The notes under the pieces are model-generated. The model worked only from the letters and a program-made list of their open reading frames with translations, searched no databases and had not been told where the DNA came from. A stretch of 64,000 nt of DNA from Enoplolaimus lenunculus. Lineage: Eukaryota > Nematoda > Enoplea > Enoplida > Thoracostomopsidae. Shown in pieces: positions 28,701-40,700 of this stretch. The stretch lies in the NCBI GenBank assembly GCA_030248215.1, contig JASANG010002476.1:1-64000 (forward strand), given 5' to 3'. Made by a program: the position numbers and the translations under genes. Every line of letters begins with the position of its first letter. Positions within the stretch are counted from its first letter, which is position 1.

Positions 28701-31700
28701 TTTGGGCACACCTAGATGATTTTCAATCTTTCTTGTAAGTCATTGAAAACTCTTGAATGCCCCTACTGAACAATTTTTTTGCCCCCATTCGTCAAGGTGA
28801 GCTGGCTACGGCCTGGCTATACGACATGAATGCGAATTCCCCTTGGCCTTTTGAAATTTTTTGGCCGTTGCTAAGAACTCGGGCTGGTCTGGCGCGTTGA
28901 AGTGATGTGATTATACGTCGTGGGTTCGAGCACCACCGCATCCGCAGCAAAATTTTCGTGAAGCGCTGTGTGTACGGCACTGCTTAAGTTACATCGAATA
29001 TCTACGTTTTTCTGGAACCCTCCCACCCCTTTCTTATTACCCCTCCCCGTCTTATTCGGGTCAATAGTGTACTACCTAGCTGCTGAGGTATATATAACAT
29101 ATCTACGTTCTCATAAATCAAAAATACCTTACGAGCAAAGCCGCGGCTTGAGTTCCCCTACCTGCCTGCGAGCTCAGGCAGTCTTGTAAATTTTTAACCT
29201 TAGGTACTACACTTATCCAAAAATCGGAGGTCCATACTTGGAGGCGCAATTTATAATTGCATAACACTCGGGTGTGAAGCCAAATAAGCGTGCATATTTT
29301 AATGGTTAAGCTAATTGGTGCCGTGGCGTGCAGTTGTTTTCAATAGCCTGGTGTGCCGGTTTTACCGGGCAACGGATGCCCGGTTCCCTGAGATGGTAGG
29401 AAGGACGGGCTTTAGTCGGCTCACTGCGTACGAGCATACCATTGTGATGTAGAACCAGTGGGGTTGATTATATATTGCAGATGTGAAAATTAGAGTACTG
29501 TGTGACGAAGGTGGGGTCACCGGACGTATTATTAAAAACGCCCTCGTCCGAACCCTGTATACGTCGTATCTTATATGGTTACGCGTTTGTGTCTTCTCAT
29601 AATATACTAAAATGGTGTCTACTCATTTTAGATTCGTTACTTTCGCCGTCGCTCGCTGCTGATTCACTGCCGTCGCCGTCCAGTTTACTCATACGCAGTC
29701 CAGCGGTGTTATCACCGCATCGAACTCAAATTGTGTTGCCACCCCACGATGTGACAATTATTGATTCGGCGGTGTCGTCCAATCAGCGGCGTCGGAGCGG
29801 GAGTCGCGCAACATCGCCTTTGATATCGTCGGTAAATCCTACCACGGCTGGTGTTGTTACTCAAGTGTCTGGGATTCAATCTGGGTTTGGAAGACAATTT
29901 TGGCAACGGCAAGGAGGTCAGTTTCGAGCACAGCAGAATGATGCAGGATTTGGACGGTTGTTCGCGGACGATCCAGGTGTGGAACGGGAACCGGTGTTCG
30001 CGGGCGAGCAACAGACGAGCGTGGTGCTCGAGTGTGTCGCGACGACGAGGTTAGTTCACTTGTTGTGGGCGGGTTGAGGCGTGCGTGATTTAGTGTAGTG
30101 CAGGGGTTTTAGGGAACAACCCACGTTTGCGGCGATTTTTCTTCAGGATTTTTAGAGACAGTATCAGTTTGCAACACAAACTACCGCCTGCCCCCTTCGA
30201 CAATCCCCAGAACGTAACCTGCCTTTCCAAAATCTTTGCTACGCCCGTGAGTAACGTGCGTGTGTATTGTTTGTATTAAGAGTTACCATGGAAGGAGGTG
30301 TCGTTAGCAAAAAACGGTTACTGAGATTCGAGGGTTTTGAGATAGGCTTATTTCAAAAATCAATAATCGAGGTGGTCATTCATAGCGTGTGCGTACTGCT
30401 TAAGTCAAGCCTTAGCCTTAAATGTAATGAAATGTACAAGCGGCACGGTTTCATCCCTATCACTGCGGCGATTCAAAATTGGAGCAATCAGTATGCTGCA
30501 CACTGAAGCCAAGAAAGCTTCAGTGTTCGTCACACTATCTCCTTGAAAGTCACCTAGTGTACGCATGATATTGTGGAAGTTGCATTTTAGTTGCCGATCC
30601 TGGAGTAAACTTTGTCAAACGTTGATTAAACTCGATTTTGCTATCGAGTGATGCTTTGTTGCCTTTTATGAAATGTTTTTCCTAAAACTGATGTATTAAT
30701 GTTGCTGTAAAGTAGACGAAATAGTGTATTGTAGATTAGTTTTTTGCAAAAAAGCTATTGAAAGTTTGAAACCGTGTGCGGTGTAATCAAACATCCCAGT
30801 GTTGCTATCAAATGTGTTACAGGTGTTAAAATGACAACGGCAGAGCAAAAAATGCATCACAATTCAAAATGGCAATATTATATACTATCTGTTCAACACC
30901 ACCTGTTTTGTGGTATCACATCGCCAGCACTATTGTAGTCGTTAATCAGAAGCCCGCTTGTATGAAATTTTCGTTATTAGGCAGTAGCTAAAATCTTTGG
31001 GGAAATGTATTTTCTCTGAAATATTTTTTCAGCCCAATCTCACAACTCCAACTACGGTGGTATCACAACGGCACTGAAGTAGTGCCGAGTCCAGATGGCC
31101 GCCGAACGATTAGCGATCAGTCACGGATATTGGAAATCCGGTCGCCAGAACCGGGCACGGACTCAGGGGTGTACGAATGCGAAGCGAGACATATTTATCG
31201 ACCTAATGAAGTTGACCGTCGCCAGGCGGTGGTGACAATTAATAGTAAGGATGTGGAAGGAGGAAGGTCTTACGTAGGTTAAGCCAGGCTTGCGCGCATG
31301 ATTTTATTTTGTAGATGGTCCGCTTCCATACGAATTTAAATTTTACGGAAGGCTGGATCGCAATTTTTAAATTTTCCAAAAATGTTTTGCAACTACACTA
31401 CTGTGCAGATTTTCGATTGAAATAATTATCGTTGTTTTCTATTTTAAGCACAAAGACTGTAACAAAATTGTTTAAACCACAGATGGAACTGTAGATTTGC
31501 CGAGTGCGTTTTCTATTTGGCATTAATGAAACTGTTGCTGTGCTGTTATTTTAGGCATTCCATGGTTTGTTGCTGAACCTCCGTCCGAGCTTGAGTTAAC
31601 CGATACTGCAGGGATTGAAATCCCGTGCGAAGCAGCAGGGTATCCGGCACCATACTATCGATGGTACAAAAATGGCATTGATATTATCACTGGAGATGCG

Positions 31701-34700
31701 TTGGTTAGTCAGTCATATTTTTATATTTTTACACCATATTTCTTTTGACTTTTGTTGTTGGTATTTTGTTGACAGCCTTAGAAAATGTGCTATCTATTAT
31801 TTGTATAGCATTATATATATGTACATACTCATGGTGTTTGAATATAAAAATAACAAGAAGTTAGCGAAAGCATGTTTCAACCTTTTTGGTTTCGTTCTGC
31901 TGCGGGTTCCTGGAACAAAGACCGTTTGTTTTGTATATATGGTGCTATTTTAATGTAAGCTGCTATATCAAACGATACAGCTGATGCAGGTTGTTGATAC
32001 GAGTAGGTTAGGTTAGGCTGTTTTTGAAAGCCAGGGCAGTTGGAGCAAAATGTGTAGTATTTGCACCATGTAAAAAGTTGTTTTGAATTCATCCGGTATC
32101 GGTTAACTTTATACTGCATGTCGAGACCGGAAATAGGTGTCGGTTTTTTGTCGGATATTAAACCAAAGCCGAACATCACGTCGAACTCTAAATTCGAATT
32201 ATGGGTTAGCCCCAAAATCGAGTAGTTGACATGATCTGCCGCGATAGTTACATATTTAGTGTCCGGGAAATTTTTTGACCGATTTGCGAGTGTTTTAGCG
32301 TTGTCTGGTTAATAAACATAAGGTATTTGCGACATTTGGAGGTCCGCTGGTTTATTTTGACCTCTCTACTTTTGAATGAAAAGTAAGAGCCATACATAGA
32401 ACTCCGGTTGTTTTATTAAATTTCCAGGATCTCGAAATGTCAGTACTTCAAAGCGGCGGACTGCGTTTGCTGAATGTTGGACCGGAAGCGAGTGGGATTT
32501 ATCAATGTGAGCCGTACAATATTGCAGGATCAGTCGTATCGAGGACGCATTTTCGTGCATCCGGTGAGCTGAACATGGTGTTAATTTGATTTACGTTCTG
32601 TAAATTTTTCGATTGTCTCCTGTAGTTGTAGTGGGTACGTTTTGAATGAAACTTTGGGGTTCACCGCAGACGCACTGCATACGAACTTCAGAATTTGATT
32701 AATGAAGGTGTTCATTTTAAAGCTAATGTTGTCAATGTGATTTCAGAAACCAAGCCAACACTGATCGCACCGTATCCTGAAGATAAAATAGCAGCAAATG
32801 CGGGTACTCGTGTAACCATTCCGTGCAACGTTATTGGAATTCCGGAACCGATTGTGTCGTGGACTGTGAATGGTAATCATTTTTTAATGTTTCTTCTCTT
32901 CGAACTGAGGCTGAGAATCACATCTCGGCGTTAAGGGCGAAGCGAAGATTTTAGAAATGGTAGGTACGGTTACAAAATCTTTGAAGAGTTATGTCACCCC
33001 AGGTGAAAAAGTGTCAGAAAACCTCAGACCTCAGGACACAGTTCACAAATTAGGAACGATGATTCGATTCTTGAAACGTACTCATGGCTACACAATTGCT
33101 TCGAACTGTCAGAACAGCAAACAGACGACGTGTTACGTAGCTGTTATAACGATATTATTGTTTCAAACAGTTGATAACGTCTGGGTTTTGATTTGTAGAA
33201 GTTTTCATTCATTTGGAATTTTGGTATTAGTGAATTTTGCTTAAATTCTTCTGATTGTAGTTAACGTATTCTACAATTTTACATTTTGTGTTATTACAAA
33301 ATATTTGGCTTTTGTGCCACTTTGTTTATTTTTAATTTGCATATATGTTTTTTATTTTAGGTTCAACGCTGGTTGTTGATAACATCGAATATACATATGA
33401 AAATACTTCGCTTGTCTTGCCATCGGCACGTGTTTATCATTCCGGCAGATACTCGTGTATTGCTCAAAATCAATTTGGGCAAATACAAGTCAATACCGTG
33501 TTGAGTGTACTAGGTGAGTTTCAAGACCATAGCCAGGAAAGTTTAAGACTCAAACCCATCCTACTTGGCATTTTTGTCCTTAGAATTTTAGCAACTTGTT
33601 TAGTTGGTAACACAAGAAGCGTTATTCGCAGTTTTTATCTAGCGACGTCTCCGCCCCTCCCAAGCCCCGATCCGTTTCTAAAATCCTGGATACGCCCCTG
33701 GCAACGATTGAATTATGAGCAAGGTTTGGTCATTGAGATTGAAACCGTAATTTAAATTTTAACCGCTGGCCACGTAAGAAAAATATGAAATAAAAATGGC
33801 CAATAAGGATAATTTTCCGTTAGCGTTTAAAAGTTTATTTTGTTTGTTTATTTTTCTTAAGGCAAAGCTCAAATACTGTCTGGACCTGAAGATCAAAGCG
33901 TTGTTATTGGATCGAATATTGTATTTCCGTGTCGAGTAGCACCTACAGCGGGCAGTGCGTTTACGCGGCAATGGTACTTTAAGGTAGGTTGATGGTTGTT
34001 TTCGTTTCGGGGTTCATCAATCGTGGAAACGTAAATTGAATTGATATGAGGGTAGACTAGAAAGAGATTTGTAATCGTTGATGTTACGTCTTAGAAAGTT
34101 TGAGGTATCTAGTTCGTGAAATTGAGCGTAATTTTATGTAATAAAGTGAGCTTTCTTGAACGAAACGAAAATAGTCACTATAAAAACTGATAGTATGTGT
34201 TCTGCAGTGATTTTGTTTTGATTTGCTCCTGTATTTTCAAATAATATGTTGTTTATGTTCACCTCCTATCTATATGCACCTTTGATGACAGTTTTACCGC
34301 CCCAGTCGGACAGTATTTACTTGGCGATTGGTATATTAATAGATCTGAGGTGCATTTTGGCTATATTAGTAATTCCCAGTGACTTAATATCATGTGTGGA
34401 AAGTAAAGGCTGTGCCAATTAATCGACATTGGTAATCTTCACTTTTCGCGTGAGTTTCGGCATAAGCATCGGCGTTTCAAAAAACTTTCCGATTCTTTGC
34501 CGTTACTTATTGCGCTTAGCATTCGCTTCATACGAAACACAATGCAAAGATCTGGGCCGCACCGAAACATATATGTTTTGAAGTTATAATGAGGGCTGTG
34601 GGATTGCACTGGGGAGTCCTTTCTTCTTATACGCTACATCGGTAGTTGTTGATATTTTTGATTTAGTTTGGTTATTTTTTCTAATTTGGAATATTATGTT

Positions 34701-37700
34701 CAATCCTTTCGTGCAGAGTATGTTAGTCGGAAAGTATTTTATGACGATTGGTGCATTATCTTCGTTGGCTTAAACTTCAAGAAATAACACATAGTTTTCT
34801 GTTGACATCAAGTCAGGCCCGTAGCCAGAGGGGAGCCAAGGGGCTCAGCCTTCCTGTAAGAATTTTGCCCCCCCTCCCTAGTATCTTTTGAACCTTGCTT
34901 TTAAGTCATCGAAAACCCTAGTATACCCCTCCTGAAAATTTTTTAGCCACCACCTTACCAAGGTGTTGTGGCTACGGATCAGCCTCAATTTCATGGTTAT
35001 GTAACTTGTTAGCCGGTTATTTTGTTTTTATTTGCATTTTTGTGGTTTGTTTGAATTTGAAATTTGTTGTTTAAGTTTATTTTGCACCTGTGATGATTTT
35101 ACCGCCCCAGTCGGACAGTATTTACATGGCGAGTGGTATATTATTAGATCTGAGGTGCTTGGTGCATGGTTTTCGAGTTTTTGGGGGCATTTAACAGACT
35201 TAAAATATAGAACAAAACTGTTTTGAAACTTTCAGGGTCGTCCGATTGAATCGTATTCGCATATGACCCGGATTACAATGAACGAACGCGACGGGTCGCT
35301 GTCAATTCGACAAGTTGGTCCATCGAATATTGGCAAATATACTTGTCGAGTGTCGTCTCGGGCCGGTGGTGCCCAAGAGAAAAGCGCGTGGCTGAAGATT
35401 GTAGGTATGTTATTGGTGGGATGAAAGCCAGCATTGGTGGTGTTAGCCGAAGTTTGGTCAGCTGAGTAGTCTAATGTGTACAGTTAGCAAAGTAATCTCC
35501 TTATTTTACATGTTTAACTCAAGGAATGGCGGTATACTTTTGATGACGTCCGGCGCCGTCAATCACCGTGCGGTATAGAACGCAACTTACTAACGTGTAA
35601 TACCATGTAGTGACGGATAGCATCGGACTGCGCCACACAAGTATAGCGCCACCCTTAAAGTGTAAGGTTTATTAAAAATTATATAGGCGTGAATAGATAT
35701 TTTCCGTTGCAGGACAACTAGGAAAGAGAGGGTCCAAAAATTCTCGTGAGATCAAAACGTTCGAGGGGATGTCTTTTAGGAGACTTCGCCTGCATAGGCC
35801 TCCGTCGGTGACATGCCTACAGGTACATTTTATATCTTAGTTACAGGATAGACTTAGCTATTTAAGTGTGATGTTAGTAATTTGCTATGAGGCATTAAAA
35901 TTATTGGCGATGTTTTACATATTTTCAGAAAAACCAGGAATGCCGCTTCAGGTCACCGCTCGACTTTTAAACGATTCGTTTCCGATTAGAATTGAAGTCA
36001 GTTGGCTGGAAGGTTTCGATGGAAACAGTCCGATTATTAATTATATCGCGCAGTATCGAGTGTTAAGCGCTCAAGGTAAGTGCTATGGTTGGAGGCCTGT
36101 GCAGCGGGGAACGAGCCTCTCATCATAAAATTTTTATCATAAAACGGTAAAAATACCGTGCAAATTTTTATTTTTGTGCTAAGAAAATTGCGTCTGGCTT
36201 CTCGCTCGCTACTTTTTTCGTAGCATTCATTGCATCACCCTCCTTTTATAATTTCTAGATCCGCATTTGGTTTGGATGGGGATAATTTTCGGATTAAAAA
36301 ATGATTTTGTTTACTTCGTTTGTGTTTTGGAATTGAATTTATTTAAACATGCAGGATGGTGTTGCAACTGGATGTCAAAATGTAGGATACAGGAACCGGA
36401 ACCAGATAATGAAGTTTATGCAGGGACCGGAACCGGATGGTCTCATGATAGTATGTTAAAATAAAACAAAATTTTAACTAGTCTCGACTCGATAAACAAT
36501 TTAAGTTTCTAGGTGTCCGCAAGACTGCTTTTGTTGCAACATAATTGAATTTTAAAAAAGTCCAATCTTATAATTCGTTTGATAATGTTGGTGCTATCTT
36601 AACTTTTGGCATGTTACCACCCGAAAAAGTCAGATTAGCTTAAATATGTAAATATTCTGTTCATCGTATTCGTCCGGCATCCGGCCCCATGATAATTCTA
36701 GGGGACTGCCTACTGGGAACCAGGCCGACTGGTGAACTTAAACACTGTGAAACTTTCGCTTAGGTTTGCGCTTAGGTTTAGTATTACTTTTACGATTAGG
36801 CTTTGTAGACAGGCTCCTATGGTTAACAACATGTGCTTCGTATCATGTATAATTCTACTGGATTTTTGAACCAGAACTGGATGTCGATTTTCGCCTGATA
36901 TTTTTCCGGAGCCGGATACTGGATGCAGCATGGTTTTGCAGCCAGGCTAGGGGTCTACGAAATGTAAACCGAGACGCGCCGAGACCTATCTTCCGCATGC
37001 ATCAACCCAGCAATCCGGAATTACACCTAGTGTTGTATACTTTTTTCTTAGTAAACAACAGCGCTTATTGTTTGCTTTATTAGGTTTATGGTCAGATTGG
37101 GAAAACAAAGTGAACAACATTAAACGCGAGCAGCGATCGGTGATTTTGGACAATTTAAAACCGTCGTCAACGTTTGAGTTTCGAATTCTCGCTGTGAATA
37201 AATATGGTGCTGGAATGCCCAGTCTTCCATCGAATAATATAACTATGCCTCAGCAACGTAAGTTATATAATATGTCGTTTTGGCATGGTTGTTGTTATTT
37301 TGAGACTGGAATTTTGATTCAAATGGGACATTGAATTGGTTTTGAAATGTTAAATAAGTAAAACATGAAAACCGAGCCAAAATTCTAAACCTAAAGACAA
37401 AGCCTAAGGCTATTGACAAAGCCTAAGCCTAAAGCGTATACAAATGAGAGTAGAAGTATACTACAAATGAGAATAGAAGTATATCCATAACAGTTTTTTT
37501 GGAACCGTGTTGACTTTTTTAATGATTATCAAATTTTGCAAAGAATTTGCATTGTTTGTGAGTATAACATATTTTTATAAATGACTAATGTTGTTACTAT
37601 TGCTATATTATAGAATAGGTTAGTGTGTTTTATTTTAAATCACTACTGTTGTTTCGTTATGTTTCGCTACGGTATATTTTGTTTATTCGTTTTATTGCCG

Positions 37701-40700
37701 GTGAACGATGTTGTTATTTTAGCTCCAGCTGCTGCACCACGGGATGTAGCAGGCAGCGCACGAAGTGCTTCCAGTATTATGGTACAGTGGAAGGTATGTT
37801 TGGCCAGGCGCATACTCTGGAATTTGCGCTGCGGGACGCTGCCATACAAATACACGTGAATTAGGTTCGGACCGGGCCTTTGAAAGTCTTTTAATAGGAA
37901 CAGTTGACAACGCACGGTTGTTCGAATTTTTTAAAAAAATGCCATGATTTAAGTTCCGGCACTAGCGCGGCACACGTTGTACAGAGTACTGGTGCGGAAA
38001 CTTTAAAAATTGGTGTGTCGGATCACTTTTTGTTATCGTTTGTTGGCATAGGATTATGTTAAAGATTTCAGAATTTAATTTGCTAGAGGCAGCTCTAGTT
38101 GTACTTTTCACATGCATAGTTTCGTTTGATATGTTTAGGTTGTTAGCATGATTCAACCGGAATCCGGATCCATGAAAGAAATCCGGTTCCGCTTTTAAAT
38201 TCAGAATTTTTTCCACGAGATTTTCCGTATCTGAAAAATTTCAAGCGGTAGTTTTTGGCCAGTTTAATGAAGAAAATGTTTTGGCTTTTAGCCACCACCA
38301 AAGGATCAATGGAACGGTGACATTTTGGGCTATTTGATTCGCTATCGTCTTGCCGATTATGCTGACATCGAATGGATTTATATGAACGTTAGTGACGGAC
38401 GCGCAAACAACTATTTACTTGAAGATTTGATTACGTGGCGAGAGTATGAAATTGAAGTTGCCGCATATAACAATCGTGGCGCTGGTGTGTTTAGCAAAAG
38501 CTTGTATATTACGACGCTGGAAGGAGGTAAGACAGCGTTTCCGGACTGAGGGATTTGTTTACAGGACCCATGAAGGTTGATATTTATTTTACACGTATGT
38601 TTGGAGGTGCGTGCTTGACTATTCGTGTTTGGAGAGAGGTGTTTTGTTGGGATGCTGAGAGGTAGCCATGAGTATATGTTTTATTGATTTGGCTAGGAGG
38701 GTTAGTGTGGATCCATGTTTTCGCTAGACCAGTAATGGGAGTCTCGGTCTCTGCAAGTCTCGGGATTTGGCATGTCTCGGTCTTGGTTTTTTGAGTCTCG
38801 GTGGTTTTGAACCGAGACAGGAAGTCGGGAATTCAGCAAATGCTGGTGAACCTTTACAAAGTCGAAGTTAATCACAGTTAACCGTTAGCTATGTAAATTG
38901 CCAATAGTCAGCACTAGTTTAAAAGTTTGTAGCAGTCATAGTGACGAATTAATATGATAATTTAGTGTTGTTTTCACAAGACCCACTGATGTAGTGATGT
39001 TTGGGCTCGTTAATTGTGAGCAAATTATATTATAATAGTATTATTTAGGATTTTGCTGTTGCTCGTGCATTTTGTGCTAATACACTCGATTCATGCAGTT
39101 TTATGCTTTTGCGACTATTAAATCTTTTTAAAATTCATTCTATCGTAACAGAACAGCAATCAGCGCCACAATCATATATTGAAATTCAGAGATGTAAGTT
39201 TCCTAACTGAGCAGAGTTGAGACCTGACTTCATTGAATGATTGGATCGTCACGAGAATAAAGATATTGTATTTAACAACACTAGACGGCAATATTTTAGC
39301 GCTATAATGGGATACAAATGCAGTGATGGTAGGTGTGAAAAAAGCAAACAATTAACACAAAAAACTTTGAAAACAAAACCTTCAAAAAAGACTTAAATTA
39401 ATTTACTTTAAAAATTGAAATTTTTTTCGCTAATGATCAAAAATCGACCGAGACCGAGACTTTTCTTGACCGGTCTCGGTTGTCGGGTCTCGGTCTCGAT
39501 TTTTTACCGTGACCGCCCATCCCTGCGCTAGACTGGGGGTGTCACTGACCATATGCAGAAAAGGGGTTTCTTCGCGGGAAATGAATATAAGTTTCATGCA
39601 GTGTGTTGTCCTGTTTTGTTTGAAAAATAATTTGGGGGCACCTACCTTAATAAAGTCGATCGATTTAAAAGTGCTAAGCCAATAGTAAACAGCTCCGTGT
39701 TTTGTTATTTTCGGAAACATTTTTTATTGAGTTTCGTTACAGTACTATGCGTTTGATTTTAGTGCCCACAGATTCACCAAAACACGTTAATGTCACTGTA
39801 TTGAATAGTACAGCAATATTTGTCGAATGGGAGCCGCCGTCGCAACAGCAAATTCCTGGCGTCAATCAAGGATATAAGGTAGAGTTGCGGTATGCGTTAG
39901 GGTTGTACTATACTTATCGTACGGCGCTGTCCGTCACAATAATATGTTATCATACGTCAGTTATTTGCGTGCGCACGGTGACGGCCGGACTTTTTGTCTG
40001 CGACAGTATGGTCAGATACTTATCGTTTCTGCAAATGTAGTTCGGAATACGGCTTCAGAACCTAGCTGAAACTTCAGATATGCATGCATTCTTCTTTATC
40101 TCCTGTGATGAACCTGTGCGCTTTGATTGCGTTTGCAGACGCAAAATTATTTTGTGAGAACAGAAAAGCACAGGGGCCAACTGAGGAGATGCCTGTTATA
40201 CTTTGAACCATGCTAGTTAAATTAGTCAACGAAGTAGTAAACAGACTGAACCAGGATGCTGCTTGACAAATATGTTTAAATTGTGTGTAGCATCTATAAT
40301 TATTCATGCGGAGCTTCGCTTCTTGAGATCGCATTCCATCGTGTTCGAGTATGTGTATAGCCGTTTAAGCGTTAAATTGTACACGCACATACATACATGG
40401 TATTATGCAATTATTTGTCTGTTTTAGATACAGTTATGGCGTGGCCCGCCTGGTGGTGACAGCGCTGCAAAAGCTACTGCTAACCCGGATCACGAAGTTC
40501 GAGTGCTTCCGTTAAGTTTGAACCGTATGAGACGAACCGTGATCGGGCTGGGCAAATACACGGCGTATAATGTGACGGTGGTTTGCTATACGACACCAGG
40601 CGATGGACCTCGGAGCTTGCCGATTGAGATAGTTACCGAACAGGATGGTAAGTTAAGTAGAAAATGTACCTTTGTTGTTTGCGTCCCTTTGGGAACAAGG

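Larger units (their letters stand above)
1852..29631 (+). other. sdk intron 4, about 27.8 kb, no recognisable host gene
   Basis: This intron separates Ig2 from Ig3 and is over ten times longer than most other introns of the gene. I found no convincing exon or gene on either strand. It contains the listed elements, AT-rich microsatellites (about 10566-10706, 12358-12425, 16755-16840, 23033-23092, 23745-23822, 24990-25025), G runs near 13135 and 13250, and weaker foldback-like patches near 5265-5410, 11078-11484 and 21365-21805. The stretches 4786-6909, 13305-15202, 17438-18386, 18759-19937, 24706-25974 and 26647-28115 show nothing I can name. A long early intron of a neuronal adhesion gene may hold enhancers, but that is inference. 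Confidence 0.75.

Noticed and set aside
29712-30011. Minus-strand open frame opposite the Ig3 insertion
   Set aside because: The plus frame splices cleanly into Ig3 on both sides; the minus frame has no recognisable product.
31615-31953. 112-codon open frame starting inside exon 7 in another frame
   Set aside because: It overlaps the Ig4 exon out of frame and runs into intron; a shadow of the real exon.
35401-35402. Alternative exon 12 donor (ATT|GTAGGT)
   Set aside because: Using it would break the phase needed for exon 13 (FnIII-1).
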